A DNA stretch of 64,000 nt from Flavobacterium kayseriense (GCF_014305095.1 NZ_JACRUI010000001.1:1052744-1116743); one strand, 5' to 3'; shown: positions 7,704 through 16,496, counted from the stretch's first letter. Program-made: numbers and translations. The notes: generated by a model from the letters alone, not told the origin.

Positions 7704-8936
7704 ATGGTTTTTAGAATACTTTTTTTATTTCTATTTCTTTTAATAGTTGAACTATACTCTTTTCAGGCCGTAAAAACTTTAGTTAAAATCAAATGGGTGT
7801 TGATTTCTTACCAGATTATCAGTGCTTTGATCCTTGTCTATATTCTTTATTCTTTTACAAAGTTTGATCGTTCTATTGGGCAAACACATCAAACCATGCT
7901 GACGATGGGATTATTGCTATTGATGTATGTTCCCAAGCTTGTTTTGATGGTTGCAATGTTTGGAGAAGATGTATTTAGGTTAAGTACGGGAACAGTTAAC
8001 TACTTTAGAGATACTGAAAATGAAGAGTTTTTAAATTCAAGACGAAAATTTGTTAGCCAAATAGGTTTAGGTCTTGCAGCGGTACCGCTATTATCATTGA
8101 TTTACGGAATTACAGTAGGGAAGTACAATTATAAAGTCATTAAACAGCGTATTTTTTACTCAGATCTACCTGAGGCTTTTGACGGTTTTACGATTACTCA
8201 AATTTCAGATGTGCACAGTGGTAGTTTTGATGACCCTGAAAAAATTAGTTACGCTATTGATCTAATAAACGAACAAAATTCAGATATGATTTTGTTTACC
8301 GGTGATATTGTTAATACGCATGCTACAGAGATGTTACCTTGGATTGAAACTTTTAAGAAAATCAAGGAGCATCCCTATGGCAAGTTTTCCGTGTTAGGTA
8401 ATCACGATTACGGTGAATACGTTACTTGGCCTTCAGAAACTCAGAAAACTGAAAATTTTGAAGATATCAAGAAGTTATATAATCAAATTGATTTTCAGTT
8501 GCTATTAAATGAGCATAGATACATAGAAAAAGGAAATGATAAAATTGCTCTAGTAGGTGTAGAAAATTGGGGTCACAACTTTAAGAAAGCGGGAGACATC
8601 AATAAAGCTTCGAAAGGTCTTGCAACTGAAGATTTCAAAATTTTAATGAGTCATGATCCAAGCCATTGGGAGTATGAGATTAAAAATCACGAGAAAAACT
8701 TTCATCTTACGCTTTCAGGGCATACCCACGGAATGCAATTTGGTATTGAGATTCCAGGCTATTTTAAGTGGAGTTTGGCGCAGTATGTTTATGCACAATG
8801 GGCAGGACTTTATGAAAACTTGGGACGATATGTATACGTTAATAGAGGGTTTGGTTTTCATGCCTATCCTGGAAGAGTAGGGATCATGCCCGAAATCACG
8901 GTCATAGAACTAAAAAAAGGGGATAAAGTAGCATAA
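7704..8936 (+). CDS. Membrane-anchored metallophosphoesterase
   Basis: Calcineurin-like phosphoesterase (410 aa) with an N-terminal membrane part. Three hydrophobic segments (about 1-22, 33-52, 64-85) precede SRRKFVSQIGLGLAA (about 112-126), which resembles a twin-arginine motif plus hydrophobic stretch. The catalytic domain follows: ISDVHSG (Asp169, His171), FTGDIVN, LGNHDYG and SGHTHGMQFG are the family's dinuclear-metal ligands, all intact. Relatives of the YkuE type are exported by Tat and act on envelope phosphodiesters or phospholipids; the substrate here is unknown. The ATG at 7704 is preferred to an upstream TTG. Alone in its transcript. Confidence 0.88.
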   Translation: MVFRILFLFLFLLIVELYSFQAVKTLVKIKWVLISYQIISALILVYILYSFTKFDRSIGQTHQTMLTMGLLLLMYVPKLVLMVAMFGEDVFRLSTGTVNYFRDTENEEFLNSRRKFVSQIGLGLAAVPLLSLIYGITVGKYNYKVIKQRIFYSDLPEAFDGFTITQISDVHSGSFDDPEKISYAIDLINEQNSDMILFTGDIVNTHATEMLPWIETFKKIKEHPYGKFSVLGNHDYGEYVTWPSETQKTENFEDIKKLYNQIDFQLLLNEHRYIEKGNDKIALVGVENWGHNFKKAGDINKASKGLATEDFKILMSHDPSHWEYEIKNHEKNFHLTLSGHTHGMQFGIEIPGYFKWSLAQYVYAQWAGLYENLGRYVYVNRGFGFHAYPGRVGIMPEITVIELKKGDKVA

Positions 8937-8950
8937 TTCGTTAAAAATGT

Positions 8951-8958
8951 TACATTTG
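8951..8958 (+). promoter_or_regulatory. Candidate -7 element of the thioredoxin-like gene
   Basis: TACATTTG matches the -7 consensus 49 bases before the ATG; no TTG is seen 17-23 bases upstream. Confidence 0.35.
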
Positions 8959-9006
8959 TAGATTAATAGCTATTGATAGTAGATTTGAATATTAAATTTT
9001 TGGTTT

Positions 9007-9303
9007 ATGTCAAAATTTGGAGAACTAATAAGCGCACAAGTACCTGTGTTAATAGACTTTTACACAGATTGGAATGAATCATCTATTGCAATGCACCCTG
9101 TAATTAGGGATGTAGCCGCTGCTCTAGGTGATAAAGCTAAGGTTATTAAGATTGATGTTGATAAAAATAAAGAACTAGCAGATGCGCTAAGAATCAAAGG
9201 TGTGCCTACACTAATGATGTACAAAGACGGTCAAATGGTTTGGAGACAATCAGGTGAATTAGACGCTAATTCTATTATTAGTATCGTACAAGAGCAGTTG
9301 TAA
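9007..9303 (+). CDS. Thioredoxin-fold protein without active-site cysteines
   Basis: A 98-aa single-domain thioredoxin fold: VLIDFYTDW (about 14-22), the KVIKIDVDKN strand and the cis-proline loop GVPTLMMYKDGQ are all there. Where the redox motif WCGPC should be, the sequence reads WNESS (22-26), so both catalytic cysteines are replaced and the protein has no cysteine at all. It therefore cannot do dithiol chemistry and probably acts as a binding or scaffold protein. I recall similar cysteine-free proteins in other flavobacteria, which would argue against a simple decayed gene. No operon partner; the next gene is convergent. Confidence 0.9.
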   Translation: MSKFGELISAQVPVLIDFYTDWNESSIAMHPVIRDVAAALGDKAKVIKIDVDKNKELADALRIKGVPTLMMYKDGQMVWRQSGELDANSIISIVQEQL

Positions 9304-9314
9304 ATAGTCGACAA

Positions 9315-9956
9315 TTACAATACGCCATATTTATAGTTATGCTGTTCAATAAATTTTAATGTTACGGGCAGCACATATTCAAGGTTTGTAAACGCCTTTA
9401 CGCTGTCGTGAAAAACAACAATGCTTCCCGGTTTTATATTTGATAGAATATTATCCAAACACTTCTCTTTTGTGATGCTTTGATCAAAGTCAGCACTTAA
9501 AACATCCCACATTATTATTTCATATCCTTTAGCTTTTATGGCTTTAGCTTGACTACGTTTAATTTTACCATAAGGAGGTCTGAATAGCCTAGTGCTACTA
9601 CTGTCTCTATTTATCTCTGAAATACTTAAAGAACACGCGTCAAAATTTTCTACATAAGATGCTGTTGGTGTTTTCCATCCGTTTAGATGGTTGTGGGTGT
9701 GATTGCCTATAGTGTGGCCGTCAGCAATTATTCTTCTAAAAAGTTCTGGATTATCTAAAATATTTTTGCCAATACAAAAAAAAGAGGCTGTAGCGGAATG
9801 CTTTTTCAGCAACTGAAGTACCCAGTCTGTTATTTCCGGCGTAGGTCCGTCATCAAAGGTTAAGTATATCTTTCTTTCATTGTTAGGAACATCCCAGATA
9901 TATCCTGAAAACATTTTTTTTATAAGTAAGCTTGTCTTTACCCAATAAGCTTTCAT
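9315..9956 (-). CDS. Polysaccharide deacetylase (NodB homology domain)
   Basis: Carbohydrate esterase family 4 type deacetylase (213 aa), which removes N-acetyl groups from peptidoglycan or other amino-sugar polymers. The catalytic set is complete: TFDDGPTPE (Asp35, Asp36), the metal-binding HTIGNHTHNH (His86, His90), the RPPYG loop (126-130) and the late VFHDS histidine. No convincing signal peptide, so it may act in the cytoplasm or leave by another route; the N-terminus is weakly hydrophobic only. Substrate unknown. It follows the DUF2723 gene in the same direction but a terminator lies between. Confidence 0.9.
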   Translation of the reverse strand: MKAYWVKTSLLIKKMFSGYIWDVPNNERKIYLTFDDGPTPEITDWVLQLLKKHSATASFFCIGKNILDNPELFRRIIADGHTIGNHTHNHLNGWKTPTASYVENFDACSLSISEINRDSSSTRLFRPPYGKIKRSQAKAIKAKGYEIIMWDVLSADFDQSITKEKCLDNILSNIKPGSIVVFHDSVKAFTNLEYVLPVTLKFIEQHNYKYGVL

Positions 9957-9983
9957 GGCTTTATGTTTTATTTAAATTAAAAG

Positions 9984-10026
9984 TAAAAAAAAATGCAGCA
10001 GTTTTTTAATCCTGCTACATTTTTAT
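9984..10026 (-). terminator. Terminator after the DUF2723 gene
   Basis: AAATG-AGCAG (9991-10001) pairs with CTGCT-CATTT (10012-10022) with one mismatch, around a 10-base loop. On the minus strand it is followed by a long U-run. Confidence 0.75.
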
Positions 10027-10046
10027 TGTGTTATTTGTTTAAATAC

Positions 10047-13000
10047 TTATTCTTTATCACGCCCAAATCGATCAAACATCTGGATGTACGTGTTAAAAAC
10101 ACTTCTGTTTTTTTCGTAGAATTCAAGGTCATTGTTATCCTTCATAACCTCTAGTAAGCCTCTATAGCGTTCTAGATCTGTAACGATTTCCATACCAAGA
10201 ATTGATTGCTCATCAGTACTTATTTTGCTGTAATAATTAAGATTCTCTTTGTATTTAGATATTAATTTAATTAATAGATCTTGTGCGTTCTTTTTCTGTC
10301 CAATTTTATAATAACCAGCAGCAAATGGATCGACTAATGAATAGTACTCAAATTTATCAAGAGGCATTTTAGTCAAAGCTAAATTTAAGATCGTTTCTGC
10401 TTTTTTAGTTTTACCCTCTTTAATTAACTGATTCATTAATCTAGCAAGATTTGTTCTGTAGGTAATACTTTCACGACGTGTTTCTGGATCATGGTAGATA
10501 TCGCCATCACTATTGCCCCAATCCCATTTCATAATATTAGCATACATTTTTTCAGAATCTATCTGTCCCATATCTAATGGATTACCGTCCTCAGATGATG
10601 GAGTTCTGATAGGTACTAATTTATAGACCAAACCGTCAAGCTGTAAATAGTCTTTCATCCACAAGTAGTCTTCAGGGTCAAATGCGCCACCACTAAAATA
10701 GATTGGTCTTTTCCAGTTGTTATTGGCAACGATGTCTAGCATCATTAGTCTGTTTTTATATAGCGCTTTTCCTTTAATATCGATATCAATGTAAGGAACA
10801 ATTGAATCGTAGTATTTGGGGGCGACTACTTTGTTATTTATAATTGCGTTTCTGTCTACGGGAATTCTAACCTTATTTGTAGGGTAAAAATGAATGGTTT
10901 GTCCATTTTGCATCTGAACAGTAGATTTTGGATTTTTAATAAAGGTCATCAAATCTTTGATTTCCCATCGGCTATCAATTTTTGGAATATGAACCACATA
11001 ATCTAACTTATCACCTACATACTGGTCATGTGTAAAAGAAATAGGTAGAGGATTTGACTCGTAAGTTTTGGTTTTCATTTGATCAATATACCAATCAGTC
11101 ATAAATAAGCTTGTATTTACAATTTTGATATCTGTTCGTATATTTTCTATTTCTTGTGCGTACCAGAGTGGGAAAGTATCATTGTCTCCAATAGTAAACA
11201 ATATAGCATTTTCGTCACAAGAATATAAATAGGCTTTGGCCATTGCTAAGGCAGTATATTTTCCAGAACGATCATGATCATCCCAGTTTTGCGATGCCAT
11301 TAAAACAGGAGCAGCTAGTAGACTTGCTGTGATGATTAATGGTCCTGCGATTTTTGGAGCTAAGTATTTCTGTAAACTTTCGTATAATGAATACACACCA
11401 AAACCAATCCAAATTGCAAAAACATAGAAAGAGCCTACTAAAGCGTAATCCCGTTCTCTTGGTTCAAAAGGACGTTCGTTTAAGTATATTTTTAATGCAA
11501 ATCCTGTAAACAAGAATAAGGCGAGTAAAACATAAAAACTTTTCATGTTTTTAGTTGCGTGATACATTAAACCGATTAAACCTAAAAGGAATGGTAAAAA
11601 GAAATAAACGTTGCGACCCTTGTTGTTTAAAACATCAGATGGTAAATTGTCTTGAGAACCTAAATGAAGCTCATCTATAAATTTCACGCCGCTTAACCAG
11701 TTACCATCTTGTGTACCATACCTTCCTTGGTTGTCACTCTGGCGTCCTACGAAGTTCCACATTAGATACCTCCAGTACATGTATCCAAATTGGTATTCGA
11801 CCATAAAACTTAAATTGTCAGCAGTGGTTGGTTTGTCGATGATTAGATAATCGCCATAGCTTTTTAAAAATTTCACATAACCACTATCGTCAATTTGTTT
11901 TTGTGCATAAGCTTGTCTGAACTCCGAAACCGTCTTTTGAACTTCGTTCTTAAGTTGGGCTACTGCTTTGTTGTAATCTTCTTCAGTTAACTTGCTAATA
12001 TCGATACCATATCTTTCTAAATCATTTTCATAGGCATAATCTGGGTTGATTTTAAATCCTGGAGGATTCGTGAAACTGATATAATTTTCAATGTGATCTG
12101 TACTCCACATTCTTGGAAGAACTGTTTTTTGAGCATCATCACCGTTTTGCTCTGCGTTTTTATAGTTGTTTGTAATAATATATTTTCCCGTTTTATAATC
12201 TCTTTCGTAATTAGGAGCTTTATCTAGGTAAGGTTTATCTGCGTCTAATCCAGCAAAAGTTTCGGTGTATTGTGATCCATAAAACAAAGGATTAACACCA
12301 TATTGCTCTCTATTATAATACGCTAGAACCTCTGTAGCATCTGATGGTTTGTTCTCGTTGATAACAGTATTTGCGTTTGCTCTTACAGGCAACATCATCC
12401 AAGTAGAGAATCCAATTAATATAAATAAAACGCAAAGTAGTATTGTGTTGTAGAAAACTAGTCCTTTTTCCCTAGTGTATCTTAAACCAAAATAAAAACC
12501 AACACAAAACAAAATAGCGACTATAATTGTACCTGAATTAAAGGGCATTCCTAAGCTGTTCACAGTAAAAATTTCAGCTTTAGCAAAGAAAGCCATTGTT
12601 AAAGGAAGTAATAGTTTAAATATGAATAATAAAATCGATACTACAACCACATTGGCAATCAGGAAGTTTTTGACGGTAACAACTTTGTAGTTTTTGAAAT
12701 AATACAAAAACCCGATTGCAGGTATTGTCAATAAAGCCATAAAATGTACTCCAAACGAAAGTCCAATAACTAGAGAGATAATCAACAACCATTTGTTACC
12801 TCGAGGGGTGTTCATTTCCTGCTCCCATTTTAATCCAAGCCAAAACAATAGTGAGATTAGCAATGATGCCATTGCATACACTTCGGCCTCTACTGCATTA
12901 AACCAAAAACTATCTGAAAAGGTATACGCTAAAGCTCCAACAAATGAACTTCCTAGTATAGCAATGTCGTTACTAATGTTGCTATCTGATGTGTTTTTAG

Positions 13001-13325
13001 TTAATTTCTTTAAAATAATCGATGACGACCAAAACAGAAATAAAATGGTAAATGCACTTGAAAATACAGAAGTCATGTTTACCATCAAGGCAATATGTTC
13101 GTTATCTGCTGCAAACATTGCAAAAAAGGCACCAATCATTTGAAACAAAGGAGCACCTGGAGGATGGCCTACTTGTAATTTTGCAGCTGTAGCTATATAT
13201 TCACCACAATCCCAAAAGCTCATTGTAGGCTCTACGGTGAGTGTATAAGTTACTAATGCAATACTAAAAGAAACCCAACCTAAGATCGTATTCCATTTAT
13301 TGAAACTGAATGTAGCTTTATTCAT
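10047..13325 (-). CDS. DUF2723 family membrane glycosyltransferase
   Basis: Large polytopic membrane protein (1092 aa) of the DUF2723 family, a GT-C-type fold; the eukaryotic relative TMEM260 is an O-mannosyltransferase, so protein or lipid-linked glycan transfer in the envelope is the likely role. The N-terminus has the family signature FWDCGEYIATAAKLQVGHPPG (split here: FWDCGEYI at 37-44, then QVGHPPGAP at 51-59) whose Asp39 and Glu42 are candidate catalytic acids. Many transmembrane helices follow to about residue 690, then a soluble region to the end with GDNDTFPLWYAQE and a helical C-terminal part resembling TPR-like repeats. Flavobacteria O-glycosylate many exported proteins; a link to that pathway is inference. 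Confidence 0.85.
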   Translation of the reverse strand: MNKATFSFNKWNTILGWVSFSIALVTYTLTVEPTMSFWDCGEYIATAAKLQVGHPPGAPLFQMIGAFFAMFAADNEHIALMVNMTSVFSSAFTILFLFWSSSIILKKLTKNTSDSNISNDIAILGSSFVGALAYTFSDSFWFNAVEAEVYAMASLLISLLFWLGLKWEQEMNTPRGNKWLLIISLVIGLSFGVHFMALLTIPAIGFLYYFKNYKVVTVKNFLIANVVVVSILLFIFKLLLPLTMAFFAKAEIFTVNSLGMPFNSGTIIVAILFCVGFYFGLRYTREKGLVFYNTILLCVLFILIGFSTWMMLPVRANANTVINENKPSDATEVLAYYNREQYGVNPLFYGSQYTETFAGLDADKPYLDKAPNYERDYKTGKYIITNNYKNAEQNGDDAQKTVLPRMWSTDHIENYISFTNPPGFKINPDYAYENDLERYGIDISKLTEEDYNKAVAQLKNEVQKTVSEFRQAYAQKQIDDSGYVKFLKSYGDYLIIDKPTTADNLSFMVEYQFGYMYWRYLMWNFVGRQSDNQGRYGTQDGNWLSGVKFIDELHLGSQDNLPSDVLNNKGRNVYFFLPFLLGLIGLMYHATKNMKSFYVLLALFLFTGFALKIYLNERPFEPRERDYALVGSFYVFAIWIGFGVYSLYESLQKYLAPKIAGPLIITASLLAAPVLMASQNWDDHDRSGKYTALAMAKAYLYSCDENAILFTIGDNDTFPLWYAQEIENIRTDIKIVNTSLFMTDWYIDQMKTKTYESNPLPISFTHDQYVGDKLDYVVHIPKIDSRWEIKDLMTFIKNPKSTVQMQNGQTIHFYPTNKVRIPVDRNAIINNKVVAPKYYDSIVPYIDIDIKGKALYKNRLMMLDIVANNNWKRPIYFSGGAFDPEDYLWMKDYLQLDGLVYKLVPIRTPSSEDGNPLDMGQIDSEKMYANIMKWDWGNSDGDIYHDPETRRESITYRTNLARLMNQLIKEGKTKKAETILNLALTKMPLDKFEYYSLVDPFAAGYYKIGQKKNAQDLLIKLISKYKENLNYYSKISTDEQSILGMEIVTDLERYRGLLEVMKDNNDLEFYEKNRSVFNTYIQMFDRFGRDKE

Positions 13326-13513
13326 CTAAGAAAATTTAGTTTTATTTTAAAACACAAAGAAAATGTTTTTTTTTTTAAGGCCGTGTGGATTAACAAAAAT
13401 TTCTACAAAACTATTCGATTTTGTTAACCGGTTGGTTTTAAGTATTTTTGGGTGTGATAAATGATTTTGTGAAATTTTTTTTCATTTTTTTTGAAATAAA
13501 ATACGAAAAAAAT

Positions 13514-13543
13514 TTGCGCAAGCTAATATTTATTATAAATTTG
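13514..13543 (+). promoter_or_regulatory. tRNA-Gln promoter
   Basis: TTG 13514-13516, 19-base spacer, TAAATTTG 13536-13543: a perfect Bacteroidota promoter about 20 bases before the tRNA. Confidence 0.85.
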
Positions 13544-13563
13544 CACTCGCTTAACAGCACTGA

Positions 13564-13634
13564 TGGTCTATGGTGTAATGGTAACACAACTGTTTTTGGT
13601 GCAGTCTTTCAAGGTTCGAGTCCTTGTAGACCAA
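13564..13634 (+). tRNA. tRNA-Gln (anticodon UUG)
   Basis: A 71-base tRNA. The acceptor TGGTCTA pairs perfectly with TAGACCA (13627-13633), with discriminator A; the anticodon arm is ACTGT-TTTTGGT-GCAGT, giving anticodon TTG, which reads CAA glutamine codons; the T arm is CAAGG-TTCGAGT-CCTTG. CCA is not encoded. It is a single-gene transcript between its own promoter and terminator. The U at position 1 paired with A72 is typical of glutamine tRNA. Confidence 0.95.
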
Positions 13635-13637
13635 CAG

Positions 13638-13670
13638 AAAGCCTCTCATTTTTTGAGAGGCTTTTTTTTT
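13638..13670 (+). terminator. tRNA-Gln terminator
   Basis: AAGCCTCTCA and TGAGAGGCTT pair around a short T loop, followed by a long T-run, immediately after the tRNA. Confidence 0.92.
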
Positions 13671-13694
13671 GGCTTAAAATTAAACTAACTGTTT

Positions 13695-14519
13695 TTATAT
13701 TTTAAAAGTTAGTACGGGTCTAGCAGTATGGTTTACGAGATCTTCGCTAATGCTTCCCGTAAAAAAGTGTGCCAATCCAGTTCTTCCATGTGTACTCAGG
13801 CCAATCAAGTCGGCTTTTACTTTGTTTGAGAAATTGATGATACCATTCTCTATATTGGTGTCGTTGTAAATAGATACGGTATAGTTTTCAATTTCGAATT
13901 GTTGTATGTAGTTATTTATGATTTTTTCTGCAAGTGCGGTAGTTTTAAAGCTACTTGGTGTGCAAATCATCACTAATGACAACCTTGCGTTGAATATTCT
14001 TGTAAAATCTAGCATCTTTTGGAAAGGCTTTTTAGTCTCTTCTGAAAAATCAGAAGCAAAAACAAAATGCTCACCTTTAAATTCAATGGTTTCTTTTTTA
14101 ATCACTAAAACGGGGACGTTTGACAGTCGTACTACTTTTTCAGTATTTGATCCTAATAGTATTTCTTCGATGCCTGATATTCCATGAGAGCCCATGACGA
14201 TAAGGTCGGTATTGTTATTTTTTATATAGGATAAAATTCCGCTAAAAGCACCTTCAAACTTAATATGTTGGAAAATTTTTATACCGTCTAGGAATTTTTG
14301 TTGTGCTATTTCCTGTACTTTTTCTTCTGCTTTTTTGATGAAAAGTATTATTTCGGGAGTGGGAACACTGCTATAAACGGCATCGTTCATCTGATTTGGA
14401 ATTTCTAGCATATGTAGCAGATGGATTTCACTGTTGTTTTTTAGTGCTATTTTAGCAGCTACTTTTAGTGCGTTTTCAGAATAGGTCGAAAAGTCGATAG
14501 GTACTAGTATAGTTTTCAT
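13695..14519 (-). CDS. Tandem universal stress protein
   Basis: Two universal stress protein domains in one chain (274 aa; about 1-145 and 150-274). Both begin with the family's short beta strand (MKTILVPIDFS; HFVFASDFSEE) and both keep ATP-loop signatures: GSHGISG followed by LLGSNTEKVV in the first, STHGRTG followed by FTGSISEDLV in the second. Nucleotide binding therefore looks possible in both halves. Cytoplasmic, presumably protective in starvation or stress; the exact role is not predictable. Monocistronic. Confidence 0.92.
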   Translation of the reverse strand: MKTILVPIDFSTYSENALKVAAKIALKNNSEIHLLHMLEIPNQMNDAVYSSVPTPEIILFIKKAEEKVQEIAQQKFLDGIKIFQHIKFEGAFSGILSYIKNNNTDLIVMGSHGISGIEEILLGSNTEKVVRLSNVPVLVIKKETIEFKGEHFVFASDFSEETKKPFQKMLDFTRIFNARLSLVMICTPSSFKTTALAEKIINNYIQQFEIENYTVSIYNDTNIENGIINFSNKVKADLIGLSTHGRTGLAHFFTGSISEDLVNHTARPVLTFKI

Positions 14520-14597
14520 AATGTGGCTTTAAGTTAAGAATAGTCTAAAACAGGTGTAATAAAGGTAAGAAATATTTTAAGAGCGGTCAATCATTTT

Positions 14598-14625
14598 TTG
14601 TTTATAAAAAAAAACACTATATTTG
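14598..14625 (+). promoter_or_regulatory. rimP-nusA-infB promoter
   Basis: TTG 14598-14600, 17-base spacer, TATATTTG 14618-14625. Predicted start near 14632, about 56 bases before the rimP ATG and 22 bases before the leader hairpin. Confidence 0.75.
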
Positions 14626-14653
14626 CACCGTTATTTATTAAAATCTAGATAAT

Positions 14654-14679
14654 GAGGGGACTAAATGTCCCCTCTTTTT
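14654..14679 (+). promoter_or_regulatory. Terminator-like leader hairpin in front of rimP (possible attenuator)
   Basis: GAGGGGA (14654-14660) pairs perfectly with TCCCCTC (14668-14674) around a 7-base loop and is followed by five Ts, the form of an intrinsic terminator. It sits between the promoter and the rimP ATG at 14688. An in-frame ATG at 14652 runs through the stem, so translation from it would melt the hairpin. That it attenuates the transcription-factor operon is inference. Confidence 0.6.
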
Positions 14680-14687
14680 ATAAAAAT

Positions 14688-15152
14688 ATGACATTTAAAG
14701 AAAAAGTAAATAAGTTGTTAGCGGAGGCGCTTTTAGATAAGCCAACTCTCTTTTTGATTGATCTTACGATTACGGATGCTTTTAAAGTAATTGTATCGTT
14801 AGATGATGATAATGGGGTGGCCTTGCAAGATTGTATTGATGTTAGTCGTGCAATTGAAGCTAATTTAGATAGAGAGGAGCAAGATTTTTCTCTAGAAGTT
14901 GCGTCAGTAGGAGTGGGTTCGCCACTAAAATTGATTCGACAGTACAAAAAAAACGTAGGCAGAACACTGATTGTGAAAACAGTCCAAGAAAATTTAGAGG
15001 CAGAATTAGTAGAAGCTAATGATGAATTCGTAATTTTGTCGTGGGAAGCGAGAGAGCCTAAGAAAATTGGCAAGGGGAAAGAAACTGTTCAAAAAACACT
15101 TCAATTACCTTATGAAGATATCAAAGAAGCAATTGTTACAGTAACATTTTAA
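14688..15152 (+). CDS. rimP: Ribosome maturation factor RimP
   Basis: RimP (154 aa) assists late 30S subunit maturation in the cytoplasm. The family core is visible: LFLIDLTI, the [20 protein letters not shown] segment, [13 protein letters not shown], then the C-terminal SH3-like half with [14 protein letters not shown]. The start at 14688 ([15 protein letters not shown]) matches homologues as I remember them; an in-frame ATG at 14652 would add 12 residues encoded by the leader hairpin. First gene of rimP-nusA-infB, 13 bases before nusA, the classic bacterial order. Confidence 0.95.
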   Translation: MTFKEKVNKLLAEALLDKPTLFLIDLTITDAFKVIVSLDDDNGVALQDCIDVSRAIEANLDREEQDFSLEVASVGVGSPLKLIRQYKKNVGRTLIVKTVQENLEAELVEANDEFVILSWEAREPKKIGKGKETVQKTLQLPYEDIKEAIVTVTF

Positions 15153-15165
15153 TTAAAGAATTCGC

Positions 15166-16419
15166 ATGGAAAATTTAGCATTAATCGATTCATTCTCAGA
15201 GTTTAAAGATGACAAACTTATTGATCGTGTAACGCTTATGGCAATTTTGGAAGATGTATTTAGAAATGCATTGAAAAAAAAATACGGTTCAGATGATAAT
15301 TTTGACATTATCATAAATCCTGATAAAGGAGATATGGAGATTTGGAGAAGAAGAGTAATTGTTGCCGACGAGGATTTGGATTTTGAAAACGAAGAGATTA
15401 CCCTTACTGAAGCAAGAAAAATAGAAGCTGATTTTGAAATTGGTGAAGAGGTTTCTGAAGAAGTAAAATTAATTGATTTAGGAAGAAGAGCTATCCTAGC
15501 TCTACGCCAAAACCTTATATCAAAAATACACGAACACGATAATACAAATCTTTATAAGCAATTTAAAGACCTTATTGGGGAAATTTATACTGCTGAAGTG
15601 CATCATGTTCGCCCAAGAGTTGTAATTTTGGTGGATGATGAAGGAAATGAGATCGTATTGCCAAAAGAAAAACAGATCCCTTCTGACTTTTTCCGTAAAG
15701 GAGATAATGTTCGTGGAATTATTGAAAGCGTTGAACTAAAAGGAAATAAGCCTCAAATTATTATGTCTAGAACTTCAGAGAAGTTTCTTGAGAAATTGTT
15801 TGAACAGGAAATCCCTGAGGTGTTCGACGGTTTGATTATGGTTAAAAACGTAGTTAGAATTCCTGGAGAAAAAGCAAAAGTAGCTGTTGATACTTATGAT
15901 GATCGTATTGATCCAGTAGGAGCTTGTGTGGGAATGAAAGGGTCACGTATCCATGGTATTGTTCGCGAGTTAGGAAACGAGAATATAGATGTAATTAACT
16001 TTACAAGTAATATTCAATTGTTTATTACTAGAGCGTTGAGTCCTGCAAAAGTGTCTTCAATTAAAATTAATGAAGAAACCAAAAGAGCAGATGTTTATTT
16101 GAAATTAGAAGAAGTTTCAAAAGCAATTGGTCGTGGTGGGCACAATATTAGATTAGCAGGTCTTTTGACTGGATACGAATTAGACGTTATCCGCGAAGGA
16201 GATGTGGCTGGTGCAACTGCAGATGAAGATGATGTTGAGTTAACAGAGTTTTCAGATGAAATAGAAGAATGGGTTATTGAAGAGTTTGCTAAAATTGGTT
16301 TAGATACTGCTAAAAGTATTTTGAAACAAGATGTAGAGGATTTAGTAAGAAGAACAGACCTAGAAGAGGAAACAATTCTAGATGTAATGAGAATATTGAA
16401 AGAAGAATTTGATAGTTAG
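15166..16419 (+). CDS. nusA: Transcription termination/antitermination factor NusA
   Basis: NusA (417 aa) binds RNA polymerase and nascent RNA, acting in pausing, termination and rRNA antitermination. The N-terminal polymerase-binding domain (about 1-130) includes DRVTLMAILEDVFRNAL; an S1 domain follows (about 135-205), then two KH domains with MKGSRIHGIVRELGNENIDV and SKAIGRGGHNIRLAGLLTG. The chain ends soon after an acidic segment and one helical region, without the extra C-terminal acidic repeats found in E. coli NusA; this short form is usual outside gammaproteobacteria. Confidence 0.97.
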   Translation: MENLALIDSFSEFKDDKLIDRVTLMAILEDVFRNALKKKYGSDDNFDIIINPDKGDMEIWRRRVIVADEDLDFENEEITLTEARKIEADFEIGEEVSEEVKLIDLGRRAILALRQNLISKIHEHDNTNLYKQFKDLIGEIYTAEVHHVRPRVVILVDDEGNEIVLPKEKQIPSDFFRKGDNVRGIIESVELKGNKPQIIMSRTSEKFLEKLFEQEIPEVFDGLIMVKNVVRIPGEKAKVAVDTYDDRIDPVGACVGMKGSRIHGIVRELGNENIDVINFTSNIQLFITRALSPAKVSSIKINEETKRADVYLKLEEVSKAIGRGGHNIRLAGLLTGYELDVIREGDVAGATADEDDVELTEFSDEIEEWVIEEFAKIGLDTAKSILKQDVEDLVRRTDLEEETILDVMRILKEEFDS

Positions 16420-16446
16420 TCAATAGATCTTCAACGATAAACATGC

Positions 16447-16496
16447 CGGTTTACAAATAATTCTTTTTCGAATGATAGCGATTTTGAAGTAAACCG
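16447..16496 (+). promoter_or_regulatory. Inverted repeat in the nusA-infB spacer
   Basis: CGGTTTAC (16447-16454) and GTAAACCG (16489-16496) form a perfect 8-bp stem with a 34-base loop inside the 112-base nusA-infB gap. No U-run follows, so it is not a terminator; it may be a processing site or chance. Confidence 0.35.

Noticed and set aside
13448..13705. 85-aa open frame on the plus strand
   Set aside because: It runs through the tRNA-Gln gene, its promoter and its terminator and has no protein-like composition.
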